From Streptomyces flaveolus (GTDB taxonomy: Bacteria > Actinomycetota > Actinomycetes > Streptomycetales > Streptomycetaceae): a DNA stretch of 64,000 nt. The DNA is taken from NCBI RefSeq assembly GCF_000716535.1, contig NZ_JNWV01000013.1, forward strand, positions 129,167 through 193,166. The letters are read 5' to 3'. The position numbers and the translations under genes are program-made. The notes below the pieces were generated by a model. It was not told the DNA's origin and did not search any database. It worked only from the letters and a program-made list of their open reading frames with translations. Positions 51,144 through 59,837 of this stretch are shown here, piece after piece (the first letter of the stretch is position 1; every line of letters begins with the position of its first letter).

Positions 51144-51449
51144 GATGCTCGGTAATGTGCCGATGCCCGTGTGTGCAGAGCATCGCCGCTGGTTCCGTGA
51201 AGCCCCGCAAGAGGTGATGGCATGGAGCCGGAGACGTGTCGTGCGGTGGCGGAGTGCCTGGACCGCGCCGAGCGGGCCCGGACGGTCGAGCACCCGCTCG
51301 GTTTCCGTCAGACATGGGTGAGACGAGAGGCTGAGCACGCTCGGCCCCCCGGGTCCACTGGTCGGCGACTGCGAGCCGGGACGCCGGCGGCACCCGGTGT
51401 GCTCCACCGGGTCGACGAGGGACTTCGGAACAACCCGACCGGAGTGGTC

Positions 51450-52757
51450 ATGAACGACATGCGAACGCAGCGGGACCTCGGAGTCCTGCTGAGGAATCAC
51501 CGACGGCGAGCGGGACTGACCCAGCGGCACCTGGCCGATCTCACCACCGTGAGCGTGCGCGCCATACGCAATCTGGAACAGGGCAAGGTGCTCTCCCCCC
51601 GGCTGGACACGGTCCGGCTGCTGGCGGACGGGCTACGGCTCGGTGCCACACAGCGCGACGCGCTCCTGGACGCGGCACGGCGGCGTCCGGGAGTGGAGGG
51701 CTCCGACCTCGCGGACGCCGCCGACGCCTTGACGCCGTGGGTCGTCCGGGGCCCGTTGATCGGCCGCGACTCCGAACTGGGCACGCTCACGGAGCTGCTG
51801 AGGCAACCGGAGCGCCGGCTGGTCAGCGTGGTCGGCATCGGCGGAGTCGGCAAGACCCATCTGGCGGCCGAGGCCGTGCGCCGCGTCGCCTCCGACGGCA
51901 AGCCGGTCGTCTGGCGCACCCGCGGCCAAGGGCTGCCCGCCCAGGAGCTCCACCACCGGCCCGCGGGGGACGAGTGGGTCCTGGTGCTGGACGACGCCGA
52001 ACTGTCAGGCGCCGACGTCCCCCGGCTGATCGCCATGATGCGGGCACACCCCCGCCTGCGGGTGCTCCTCACGGTGCCCGGCCCGTGCGGCATCCCCGGC
52101 GAGCAGATGCTGCGGCTGGCGCCCCTGCCGGTACCCGGCCCCGGCGCCGAGAACGACGTGGCGCTGCTGTCCGAAGTGCCGTCGGTGCAACTGCTGTGCG
52201 CGCACATTCGAGCCGGTCATCCGCGGTTCCGGCTGGACGCCACCGACGCGGCGGTGGTCGCGGAGCTGTGCCGGCGGCTCGACGGTCTGCCGGGGGCCCT
52301 GGAGTTCGCGGGCCGCTGGACGCTCGTACGGTCCCTGGCACACCTGCTGGCCGTGGTGGAACACGATCCGTTCGGCCTCACCGCCCCGCCGATGTCGCAG
52401 GCCACGACACGGGACCTCATGGTCCGGCTGCGTCGGACCCTGGGCGGACTGAGCCCGGTGTGCGCCTCCTTCCTCGCCACCATGGCGACGAGCCACCGGA
52501 GCTGGTCGATCACGGAAGCGGCGTCCGCGGTCGCGACGACCGCGGCCGAGGCCGAGGCGTTCGTCTTCACCCTGGTGACGTACGGCCTGGTGCGGGCGGA
52601 GACCTCCGGCACGGACGAGCCCCGCTTCTCGGTCCTCAACCACGTTCGGCATCTGTACGCCGAGGCGCGCCGCGACCGTCCCCGGTGGGGCGCGACCGTG
52701 GTACGCCGCACCGGACCGGAGGCCCGGAGCCGGACGGTGGCGGTCGGCGACGGCTGA
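51450..52757 (+). CDS. XRE-NB-ARC transcriptional regulator
   Basis: 435 residues from ATG 51450. N-terminal HTH (LGVLLRNHRRRAGLTQRHLADLTTVSVRAIRNLEQGK, about 10-45), then an ATPase with P-loop VVGIGGVGKTHLAAEA (about 128-143) and Walker B WVLVLDDAELSG, and a C-terminal helical part without obvious TPR units. It resembles short relatives of SARP/AfsR-type STAND regulators. Either 51450 (GGAG five bases upstream) or the earlier ATG 51222 may be used. It is convergent with the methyltransferase gene. Confidence 0.82.
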   Translation: MNDMRTQRDLGVLLRNHRRRAGLTQRHLADLTTVSVRAIRNLEQGKVLSPRLDTVRLLADGLRLGATQRDALLDAARRRPGVEGSDLADAADALTPWVVRGPLIGRDSELGTLTELLRQPERRLVSVVGIGGVGKTHLAAEAVRRVASDGKPVVWRTRGQGLPAQELHHRPAGDEWVLVLDDAELSGADVPRLIAMMRAHPRLRVLLTVPGPCGIPGEQMLRLAPLPVPGPGAENDVALLSEVPSVQLLCAHIRAGHPRFRLDATDAAVVAELCRRLDGLPGALEFAGRWTLVRSLAHLLAVVEHDPFGLTAPPMSQATTRDLMVRLRRTLGGLSPVCASFLATMATSHRSWSITEAASAVATTAAEAEAFVFTLVTYGLVRAETSGTDEPRFSVLNHVRHLYAEARRDRPRWGATVVRRTGPEARSRTVAVGDG

Positions 52758-52790
52758 CCGGCCTCCCCCGCCCGCGGCGGCGGGGTCAGC
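52753..52790. terminator. Nested inverted repeats between convergent regulator and methyltransferase
   Basis: GCTGACC (52753-52759) pairs with GGTCAGC (52784-52790) and, inside, CCCCGCC (52766-52772) pairs with GGCGGGG (52779-52785). The structure overlaps both stop codons and is probably a shared terminator. Confidence 0.5.
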
Positions 52791-53559
52791 GCGAGGACGC
52801 GCCCACCGGTGCCGTCAGAGCGAGCACGGCACCGTAGTCGGAGCCGTGCCACTCGACGTCGCGGACCGACCAGCCGGTCCCCTCGGTCATCTCCTCGAGC
52901 TCCGGCACCGACATGAACAGGTAGTCGAACCAGTCCGTCACCAGAGTCCGGTGACGCAGCCGCAGCCGCATCTGGCCGCTCATCCGGCCCTGCCGGCGGT
53001 TCGCGGCCAGGTACTCGCCGTGCAGCGCCCCGTCCAGCCGATAGGGGTCCACACCGGTCCCGACGATCCGGGCGCCCGGACGGGCCAGTCCCGCCAGGGC
53101 GCGCAGCAGTTCCGGGCCGCGCGTACGGTTCTCCAGCAGACCGAGGTTCTTGCCCAGCAGGAGGAACGTGTCGAAACGTTCGTCGCCGGGCACGTCGTCG
53201 ACCGTGCCGAGGATCGTCGTCGTCACCCCGCGACGGGCGCACACGTCGAGCGCCTCGCAGGAGACGTCGAGCCCGACGACCTCGCCGCCGTTCTGCTGGA
53301 ACGGGACGGCGAACCTGCCGGCTCCGACGCCCACGTCCAGGACCCTCCCGCGGATGCGGCCGTAAGCCCAGCGGTCCAGCGCGGACCAGGTGTCCGGTCC
53401 TTCGAAGAACCCGACGGCGTCGAAGGCACTGATGTACCCGTCGTCGCGTTCGCAGATCTCGTGGAACCTGCCCTTCGGAAGTCCCGCCGTGTGGCAGTCG
53501 AGCAGTAGTCGTCCCCACGCGTCTGCTGTGCGGGGCGAGAGCAGGGGTGCTGTGGTCAT
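52786..53559 (-). CDS. SAM-dependent methyltransferase
   Basis: 257 residues. Glycine-rich SAM site VLDVGVGAGRFAVPF, then EVVGLDVSCEALDVC, DTFLLLGKNLGLLE and PGARIVGTGVDPYRL. It methylates an unknown small molecule or intermediate. It is the last gene of the right-hand minus-strand operon but a strong hairpin lies between it and the MbtH gene, so its expression may be reduced or separate. Confidence 0.85.
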   Translation of the reverse strand: MTTAPLLSPRTADAWGRLLLDCHTAGLPKGRFHEICERDDGYISAFDAVGFFEGPDTWSALDRWAYGRIRGRVLDVGVGAGRFAVPFQQNGGEVVGLDVSCEALDVCARRGVTTTILGTVDDVPGDERFDTFLLLGKNLGLLENRTRGPELLRALAGLARPGARIVGTGVDPYRLDGALHGEYLAANRRQGRMSGQMRLRLRHRTLVTDWFDYLFMSVPELEEMTEGTGWSVRDVEWHGSDYGAVLALTAPVGASSR

Positions 53560-53598
53560 CAGATCAGTCCTTTCCGGGGCGGCTCACGCGGTCGCGGG

Positions 53599-53630
53599 GG
53601 GCGCCGGAGGACCGTGGTCCTCCGGCGCCC
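53599..53630 (-). terminator. Hairpin between MbtH and methyltransferase genes
   Basis: A near-perfect stem (53599-53613 against 53616-53630) lies between the MbtH stop at 53650 and the methyltransferase start at 53559. It could be a terminator or attenuator. Confidence 0.65.
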
Positions 53631-53649
53631 TGCTCCGCTCGGGGACGCG

Positions 53650-53847
53650 CTACGCGACCGCGTTGCGCAGGCTCAGCGGACGCATGTCGGTCCAGGTCCG
53701 CTCGATGTAGTCCAGGCACTCCTCCTTCGGGCCGCTGACGCCGACCGCGCGCCAACCCTCCGGAACGCTGCGGTCCGCCCACCAGACCGAGTACTGCTCT
53801 TCGTCGTTGACGACCACGAGCCACTGCTGAGAGGTGTGCTGCTGCAT
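53650..53847 (-). CDS. MbtH-like protein
   Basis: 65 residues, the full length of the family. [23 protein letters not shown] and [17 protein letters not shown] contain the conserved paired Trp and the NDE/SxW pattern. MbtH proteins bind and activate NRPS adenylation domains; the likely partners are the NRPS at 59838 and its upstream neighbour. Confidence 0.95.
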   Translation of the reverse strand: MQQHTSQQWLVVVNDEEQYSVWWADRSVPEGWRAVGVSGPKEECLDYIERTWTDMRPLSLRNAVA

Positions 53848-53922
53848 GACGTTTCTCCGATCGTGTTCTTCAGGGACGGGATGAGACGGGATGGGACGGG
53901 ATGGAAGGAAGGTGGAACGTCT

Positions 53923-55014
53923 TCAGGGACGGGTGGAGAGGACGGCGGCGGGCGCGAGGATGTCCCGGAAGACCGACAGCGCGCGGTCGATGCCGGCTTC
54001 GCTCACCCCGGCGTGGGTGGCTGCCCGGATGCGGCCCCGGCCCAGCTCGGCGAGGCGTACGCCCTCGTTCCAGGACCGTTCGATGAACTCCGCCTGCGTC
54101 AGGTGGGGGGTGTCGACACGGAAGAACACCATGTTCGTCTCGACGGGCTCCACCTCGACACCCGGCAGGGCGGCGAGCCCTTCGGCCAGGCGCCGCGCCG
54201 TGCGGTGGTCGTCGCCGAGACGGGCCGTCATCTCGCGCAGGGCCACCAGACCGGCGGCGGCCAGCACCCCGGCCTGACGCATGCCGCCGCCCAGCATCTT
54301 GCGGATGCGGCGGACGGACCGGATGAAGTCGGCGCTGCCGACGACCATGGAGCCGACCGGTGCGGACAACCCCTTCGACAGGCAGAACTGCACGGAGTCC
54401 GCGTACCCGGCGATGACGCGCACGGGCACGTCCAGGGCGAGGGCGGCGTTGAAGATCCGGGCGCCGTCCAGGTGGACCGCCACCTTGCGGGCGCGCGCCA
54501 GCGCCTGGACACCGGCCAGGTACTCCAGCGGCAGCACCCGGCCCCCGCAACGGTTCTGCGGGTTCTCCACGCACAGCAGTGCGGGCAGCGCGAACTGCGG
54601 GTCCTCGGGGTCCTCCGGGAAGGCCGCCTCGATGTCGGCCAGCGCCATCGTTCCGTCGGCCGCGTTGGCCACCGGCTCGACGATCACGCCGCCGCAGTAG
54701 GAAGCTCCGCCGGCTTCGTAGACGTAGATGTCCGACTCGGCTCCGGCGAGCGCCTTCGTCCCCCGGGGGCAGTGCGCGAGGATGGCCGCCAGATTGCCCA
54801 TCGTCCCGCTCGGCATGAAGCAGGCGTCCTCCATGCCGAGCAGCGACGCGGCCAGTTCCTCCAGCTCCCGGGCCGTGGGGTCCTCGCCGTAGACGTCGTC
54901 TCCCAGCGGTGCCCGCGTCATCTCCTCCAGCATCCGTGCCGTCGGCAGGGTGAAGGTGTCGCTGCGCAGTTCGACCACGGCCGCCGCGGAGGAGGCGCGT
55001 TCAGTACTGGTCAT
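53923..55014 (-). CDS. Low-specificity L-threonine aldolase-like PLP enzyme
   Basis: 363 residues. The opening ELRSDTFTLPTARMLEEM, GDDVYGEDPTARELEE, PSGTMGNLAAI, HLDGARIFNAALAL and SVQFCLSKGLSAPVGS (PLP lysine) are those of threonine aldolase. It either cleaves L-threonine-type beta-hydroxy amino acids to glycine and an aldehyde or makes beta-hydroxy amino acids in the reverse direction. ATG 55014 overlaps the argininosuccinate-lyase-like stop by 14 bases. It may connect with the threonine kinase pathway in the same operon. Confidence 0.9.
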   Translation of the reverse strand: MTSTERASSAAAVVELRSDTFTLPTARMLEEMTRAPLGDDVYGEDPTARELEELAASLLGMEDACFMPSGTMGNLAAILAHCPRGTKALAGAESDIYVYEAGGASYCGGVIVEPVANAADGTMALADIEAAFPEDPEDPQFALPALLCVENPQNRCGGRVLPLEYLAGVQALARARKVAVHLDGARIFNAALALDVPVRVIAGYADSVQFCLSKGLSAPVGSMVVGSADFIRSVRRIRKMLGGGMRQAGVLAAAGLVALREMTARLGDDHRTARRLAEGLAALPGVEVEPVETNMVFFRVDTPHLTQAEFIERSWNEGVRLAELGRGRIRAATHAGVSEAGIDRALSVFRDILAPAAVLSTRP

Positions 55015-56521
55015 GAAGGTCGTCCTTCGGGTCGGTTCCGGTGGGCAGGGTGGTGTCCTTGGTCCGGCCCCGCACACGGGCCACGGCGTGTGCGAGCCGC
55101 TCGTCCGCGTCCTCCCAGCCGCTGATCTCCCGCGCGAGCCGGGCGTGGTGGTCCTCCCAGCGCAGCGCCAGCGGCTCGAAGCACCGCTCGAACGAGGTGA
55201 GACCGGGGCCGCCGCCGAACTCGGCCGCCCGCCACACCGCCTGCGGCCGCAGGTCGGCGGATCCGGCCGGCAGGTGACCGTGCGCCTCAAGCGCCGTCCA
55301 CAGCGAGTCGGCCCCGTTCTCCACGACGGCGAGCGCGGCCTCGCCGACCTGATGGTGAGCGCGCCGGAACGGCACGCCCTGGCGCACGAGCCACTCCGCG
55401 GTCGCGGTCGCGTGCGTCAGTCCGGCCGTCGCCCTGGCCTCCATCGCCTCCGGCACCGGGCGGGCGCCCTCGTAGGCCATACGCAGGATCTTCACCGCGT
55501 CGACGGTGGCGTCGAGGGCCGGCCACACATGCGTCATCGCCTCCGTGCCCACCGCGATGGAGTTCGTGAACGGTGTGCCGCGCATCGCGCTCGCGGCGGC
55601 CGTCAACCCGCCCAGAGCGGCGGCGGACTTGCCCTGCACATGCTCCAGGACGAAGGCGTTGCGCTTCTGCGGCATCATCGAACTCGACCCGACCAGTCCG
55701 TCGGGAATGGTCAGGAGCCCGAACTCGGCGCTCGACCACATCAGCAGGTCGAGCGCCGCCCGGTCGAGCGTGACCCCCAGCACCACGCAGGCCGAGAGCA
55801 TCCGCAGGGCGGTGTCCCTGGTCGCGATGGCGTCGACCGAGTTGCGTACCGGCTCGCCGAACCCGAGCAGTTCGGCCGTGCGGGCGGGCTCGATCGGGAC
55901 GGTCGTCCCGCCGATCGAGCCGGCGCCCAGCGGACAGCGGGCCAGGCCCTCGCCGGCCTGGGCCAGCGCCCGGGCGTCCCGTTCGAAGGTCTGCGCCAGC
56001 CCCAGCAGGTAGTGCCCGTAGGTGACGGGCACGGCGGCCTGGAAGTGCGTGTAGGCGGGCATGAGCACCTCGCGGTACTCGTGTGCCCGGTCCAGCAGCA
56101 CACTTCCCAGCTCGCCCAGTTCCGCCGACAGCCGGCGGTACGGTTCGCGCAGGGCCAGCTGGAGACAGGTGACACCCAGGTCGTTGCGGGAGCGGCCGGT
56201 CTGCAGGACGCCGCCGGTCTCCTCGCCGAGCGTCTCGATCAGGTGGGCTTCATAGGCGAGGTAGAGCCCGCGGGGCGCGGGCCGCTTCTCCAGCGGTTCG
56301 AAGTCCCGCTCGCGCAGCTCCGTGATCGCCGACAGCAGGGCGGAGGCCGTCACCGCACCGATGATCCGGCGTTCGGCCAGCATGACGACGTGCGCCAGGT
56401 CGACATGGGTGATGCGGTCGAGGTCGCTCTTCCAGGCGGGCCTCGGCGGATCGCGCCGCTCCAGCAGCATGCGGCGGATCTCGGGGTGCGCGGCGGTGCG
56501 CAGACGGCCGGAGTCCGTCAT
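55001..56521 (-). CDS. Argininosuccinate lyase/fumarase-superfamily enzyme
   Basis: 506 residues. The superfamily signature GSSSMMPQKRNAF is intact with its catalytic serine, and VLQTGRSRNDLGVTCLQLALRE and AYTHFQAAVPVTYGHYLLG resemble argininosuccinate lyase. Enzymes of the fold release fumarate from N-succinyl adducts. In this operon it may split an aspartate adduct made by the cysteine-synthase-like enzyme or by the ATP-grasp ligase next to it, leaving an amino group on the product. ATG 56521 overlaps the ligase stop (ATGA). Confidence 0.9.
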   Translation of the reverse strand: MTDSGRLRTAAHPEIRRMLLERRDPPRPAWKSDLDRITHVDLAHVVMLAERRIIGAVTASALLSAITELRERDFEPLEKRPAPRGLYLAYEAHLIETLGEETGGVLQTGRSRNDLGVTCLQLALREPYRRLSAELGELGSVLLDRAHEYREVLMPAYTHFQAAVPVTYGHYLLGLAQTFERDARALAQAGEGLARCPLGAGSIGGTTVPIEPARTAELLGFGEPVRNSVDAIATRDTALRMLSACVVLGVTLDRAALDLLMWSSAEFGLLTIPDGLVGSSSMMPQKRNAFVLEHVQGKSAAALGGLTAAASAMRGTPFTNSIAVGTEAMTHVWPALDATVDAVKILRMAYEGARPVPEAMEARATAGLTHATATAEWLVRQGVPFRRAHHQVGEAALAVVENGADSLWTALEAHGHLPAGSADLRPQAVWRAAEFGGGPGLTSFERCFEPLALRWEDHHARLAREISGWEDADERLAHAVARVRGRTKDTTLPTGTDPKDDLHDQY

Positions 56522-57750
56522 GCCAGGGCCTCCTCACGAGCGGCCAGCACCGGGCGGACGCGGCGTACCCCCGCCTCGGCGGCGTCCGCCGCCTCCGCGG
56601 CGGACGCGCCGCGGGCCAGCACATGTCCGATGCGGTCCCGGAAGTCACCGGCGACGGTGATCTCGGCTCCGGGCTCGCGATAGGTCTCGACGTCGATCAC
56701 CCCCGCCACGGCGGACGCCTCCGCCACGCCGTCGACGCCACGCAGTACCCCGTCGCCCTCGGCCATGACGAAGCGGATGGCGGCCCCGCCGCTGTTCGTG
56801 GCGTCGACGGTGGACGACCGGCCGCTGAACGCCTCGACCGTCTTCAGGATCAGGTCCACCCCCGTCGCCTCCTGCACCAGCCGGGGAATCCAGCCGCCCG
56901 CCAGCCGCGGGTTCACCTCGATCAGGACGGGGCCGTCCCGGCCGACCCGCAGCTCCACGTGGACCGGGCCCAGACCGAGGCCGAGCACCCGCACGGCGTC
57001 CGTGGCGGCCGTCGCGACGGCCGTGCGTTCGGCCGGCGGCAGACCGGCCGGGAAGTCGTGCCCCGTCTCCACGAACAGGGGAGGCGCTCCGAGGTGTTTG
57101 GCCGTGATGCCGACCACGACGCCGTTGAGGATCTCCGCCGAGTACTCCGGGCCGGCGACGAACTCCTCGACGGTGACCCGGCGCGGCACCGGCCGACCGC
57201 GTTCGTTGTGCCCGCGGGCCAGGACCGCCTCCGCGTGCCTCGCGGCCCCTGCCGGGTCCGCGCACAGCAGTACGCCGAGACTGCCGCTCCCCGTGACCGG
57301 CTTGACCACGACCGGGTAACCGATCTCCTCGGCCGCGGTCAGGACCTGCTCCACGGTGTCGGCCACGACGAACCGGGGCACCCGCACACCGCCCTCGGCG
57401 AGCCGGCGGCGCTGTACGCCCTTGTCCCGCACCGCGGCGAGGTCGGCCGGCGCGTTCGCCGGCAGCCCCAGGGCGGTGGCGGCGGCGGCCGCGGTTTCGA
57501 CGTAGTAGTCCGAACTGGTGGCGACGCCGGCGACGCCCCGCTCGGCACCGATACGGCGGCACGCCGCCACCACCGCCTCGACGCTGTCGGTGTCGGCCGG
57601 CACGACCTCGGCACCGCCCACCGAGGCGTAACGCGACGGATCCGCCGCCAGCAGGACCGGATGGAGGCCGAGGCCGCGGGCCGCGACGGGGAAGAGCCGG
57701 CCGGTCCCCGTGGTGTTGCTCTCCACGAGGACGAAGACGTCCCGGGTCAT
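56518..57750 (-). CDS. ATP-grasp amino acid ligase
   Basis: 410 residues. VVKPVTGSGSLGVLL carries the ATP-binding lysine and glycine loop; VTVEEFVAGPEYSAEIL and GPVHVELRVGRDGPVLIEVNPRLAGGWIPRLVQ the metal and acyl-phosphate site; the C-terminal part is the carboxylase-like domain. Paired ATP-grasp and lyase genes can turn a carboxylate into a carboxamide using aspartate (PurC/PurB logic). It is distinct from the ligase at 44271. The ATG overlaps the PLP enzyme stop (ATGA). Confidence 0.88.
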   Translation of the reverse strand: MTRDVFVLVESNTTGTGRLFPVAARGLGLHPVLLAADPSRYASVGGAEVVPADTDSVEAVVAACRRIGAERGVAGVATSSDYYVETAAAAATALGLPANAPADLAAVRDKGVQRRRLAEGGVRVPRFVVADTVEQVLTAAEEIGYPVVVKPVTGSGSLGVLLCADPAGAARHAEAVLARGHNERGRPVPRRVTVEEFVAGPEYSAEILNGVVVGITAKHLGAPPLFVETGHDFPAGLPPAERTAVATAATDAVRVLGLGLGPVHVELRVGRDGPVLIEVNPRLAGGWIPRLVQEATGVDLILKTVEAFSGRSSTVDATNSGGAAIRFVMAEGDGVLRGVDGVAEASAVAGVIDVETYREPGAEITVAGDFRDRIGHVLARGASAAEAADAAEAGVRRVRPVLAAREEALA

Positions 57751-58808
57751 GCGCTGACTCCTTCCATGAGGGCGACGACGTCCTCACGCGTGCGTCTGTT
57801 CCAAGCGAAACGTGACCAGTCGCCGGCGACCTCGGCCGGATGGTCCAGCGTGCGCGGCCCGTCGGGCCACGGCGCCGTGAGGTGTCCGTTGCGCCGCAGC
57901 CACACGTCGTTGTGGACGGTGTTCGTGTAGCGGTGCCCCTCGTCGGGGAACAGCGCCACCACCCGCAGGTCGGGGTTGCGCCTGGCGTACCACTCCGCCA
58001 CGTGGTGCGCGGCACCGCTGGTGGGGCCCATATAGAGGCAGTGCTCGGCGTGCAGCCGCCGTGTCGCCCGGAACGCCACCGAGGCGTCGAGCCAGTGCAC
58101 CTCGTCGAAGAGCGTGTGCTCCAGGACGGGCGGGACCAGGCCGTTGCCCAGGCCGCGCAGCTGCCGGGACCCGGCCGGGGCGCCGAACAGGACACTGCCC
58201 GGCGTGTCCACGCCGATCAGCTTCATCCGGGGGTTGAGCGCCCGCAGGTACGAGCCGATACCGGACGACGAACCGCCCGAGCCGACCGGGCAGACCAGGG
58301 CGTCGAACGTCCCCATGCTCTCCAGCAGCAGCTCGGCGACCGCGCCGTAGGACACGGGGTTCAGCGGGTTGTCGTACTGGCCCGGCGTGAAGTACGAGCC
58401 CAGCCGCGCCTGGATGCGTGCCACCCGGTCCAGGCGCGCCTGCTGCACACCACGGGCGTGCAGGGCCGGACCGGAGACGATGCTCACGCGGGCACCGAGC
58501 GCCTCCAGCCGTCGGCGCAACGGGGGTTCGATCGCCGGGTCGCCGACGAGGACGAGCGGGATCTCCTTCAGCCGGCAGACCATCGCGAGACCGAGCCCGA
58601 ACGTACCCGAGGTCGTCTCCACGACCGTGGTCCCCGGGGTGAGTTCGCCCGTCTCGATGGCACTCGTGAGGATGAACTGCGCGGGCAGCAGCTTCATGAG
58701 GTGGAAGGCGGCCCCGTACACATTGGGCCCGACCTGGATGACTTTGGGCAGGACGTGGCCGTCGACCACGCTGGTGAACGCCCTACGACTGGTGTGCAAA
58801 GGGGACAT
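57747..58808 (-). CDS. Cysteine synthase-like PLP enzyme (fold type II)
   Basis: 353 residues. PLP lysine Lys39 lies in FHLMKLLPAQFI, followed by TTVVETTSGTFGLGLAMVC (phosphate loop, TSGT rather than TSGN) and VGSGGSSSGIGSYLR. It is fold-type II, beta-replacement class, most like enzymes that make 2,3-diaminopropionate or -butyrate (SbnA, ZmaU, pacidamycin type). The neighbouring threonine kinase would provide O-phosphothreonine as its substrate. ATG 58808 is 26 bases inside the kinase gene's 3' end. Confidence 0.88.
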   Translation of the reverse strand: MSPLHTSRRAFTSVVDGHVLPKVIQVGPNVYGAAFHLMKLLPAQFILTSAIETGELTPGTTVVETTSGTFGLGLAMVCRLKEIPLVLVGDPAIEPPLRRRLEALGARVSIVSGPALHARGVQQARLDRVARIQARLGSYFTPGQYDNPLNPVSYGAVAELLLESMGTFDALVCPVGSGGSSSGIGSYLRALNPRMKLIGVDTPGSVLFGAPAGSRQLRGLGNGLVPPVLEHTLFDEVHWLDASVAFRATRRLHAEHCLYMGPTSGAAHHVAEWYARRNPDLRVVALFPDEGHRYTNTVHNDVWLRRNGHLTAPWPDGPRTLDHPAEVAGDWSRFAWNRRTREDVVALMEGVSA

Positions 58809-59790
58809 GACTGTCGCTCCCGGCGATGTAGCGCCAATGATCGGTGATGCGCAGTTCGGCGAGCCGGCGGGCGGCCAGCGCCGTCCGCTCCTCCACCCGC
58901 GGCCCGTGCGGCGCGAACAGCAGGGCCGCCACCGTTCCGCTGTGGGCGACCTGCACGCCCAGGGCCCCGGACTCCTCGGCGATCTCCAGCAGGCGGTCGA
59001 AACGCGGTACGGGGAGGAACCGCTGGTTGATGCGCGCGCTCGCCGTGGAGATGCGCCCCAGCTCGGCGTGGTCCGCGTGGGCGACCGCCCGGCGCAGCAG
59101 ACCGCGCAGCGCACGGAAGCACTCGATCTCCCAGGCGTTGTAGCGTGCCGGGGGCAGCGCCAGGGTGTCGATCTCCTCGTCCGTGACGGAGAAGCCGAGC
59201 ACCCCCAGTGGTGGCACGGGCCGGTGGAAGTCCTCGATCACCGCGCCCTCGCGGTGGGCGAACAGCAGCATGCGGTCGGCGTAGATCAGGGGGTCGGTGG
59301 CGGCCTCGGCGGCGACCGCGATCCGTGCGATCCGCTCCGGCGGGAGGCGCCGGCCGACCGCGTCGAGCACGGCGAGGATCGCCGCCGTCACATCGCTGGT
59401 CGACGAGCCGAGCCCGCGGCCGACCGCGACGTCGCCACGCAGCTCCAGCTGTCCGCCGTAGGCACCCATGCCCAGTTCCTCAAGGGTGGTGCGTGCGGCC
59501 CTGAGCGCCTTGGTCTTCCACGAGGGGGTGACGGTGAGTTCGGTCTCCCACCGGTCCAGCCGCACGGTGGCGTTGCTCGCGAAGAGCGGGCAGGGCAGGG
59601 TGACGAGGCCGCGGCGGAGTCTGCCGCCGTCATCGAACACCCCCTGGAGCAGTTCACCGTGGTGGCTGGGCGCGGTGCCGGTGCCCAGGAGCGGGCCCTG
59701 TTCCAGTGCCGAGGGCACCGACTCCGTCTGTGCCGTGCCATGACTGCCCTGCGGTGACAGGACGTCCCGGCTGTGCACGCCGATCTTCAC
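58783..59790 (-). CDS. PduX-like L-threonine kinase (GHMP family)
   Basis: 335 residues. GTAPSHHGELLQG matches the PduX/BluE N-terminal signature (usually PGTCGELxQG, the first Cys changed). The GHMP ATP loop is VAVGRGLGSSTSDVTAAI, and ALGVQVAHSGTVAALLF is the third motif. It should phosphorylate L-threonine to O-phospho-L-threonine. The first 30 residues precede the signature and are not conserved. GTG start. Its place before the PLP enzyme supports a route to 2,3-diaminobutyrate. Confidence 0.88.
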   Translation of the reverse strand: MKIGVHSRDVLSPQGSHGTAQTESVPSALEQGPLLGTGTAPSHHGELLQGVFDDGGRLRRGLVTLPCPLFASNATVRLDRWETELTVTPSWKTKALRAARTTLEELGMGAYGGQLELRGDVAVGRGLGSSTSDVTAAILAVLDAVGRRLPPERIARIAVAAEAATDPLIYADRMLLFAHREGAVIEDFHRPVPPLGVLGFSVTDEEIDTLALPPARYNAWEIECFRALRGLLRRAVAHADHAELGRISTASARINQRFLPVPRFDRLLEIAEESGALGVQVAHSGTVAALLFAPHGPRVEERTALAARRLAELRITDHWRYIAGSDSHVPFAHQS

Positions 59791-59837
59791 CTACGCCTCC
59801 TCGAACATACGGGTCTGGGGACTGAGGTACTGCCATG

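Larger units (their letters stand above)
50993..51449. other. 457-base intergenic region
   Basis: It holds the terminator at 51036-51066 and the promoter-like element at 51095-51143. From 51222 to 51449 a frame continuous with the next gene is open; its ATG at 51222 has AGAGGTGA upstream and could be the true start, adding about 76 residues. A 61-residue frame from 51139 overlaps it and is not supported. Confidence 0.5.

Noticed and set aside
51139..51321. Possible 61-residue small protein or peptide signal after XRE-TPR paralogue 3
   Set aside because: No ribosome site before 51139, and it overlaps the alternative start of the XRE-NB-ARC gene; composition is Trp/Arg-rich.
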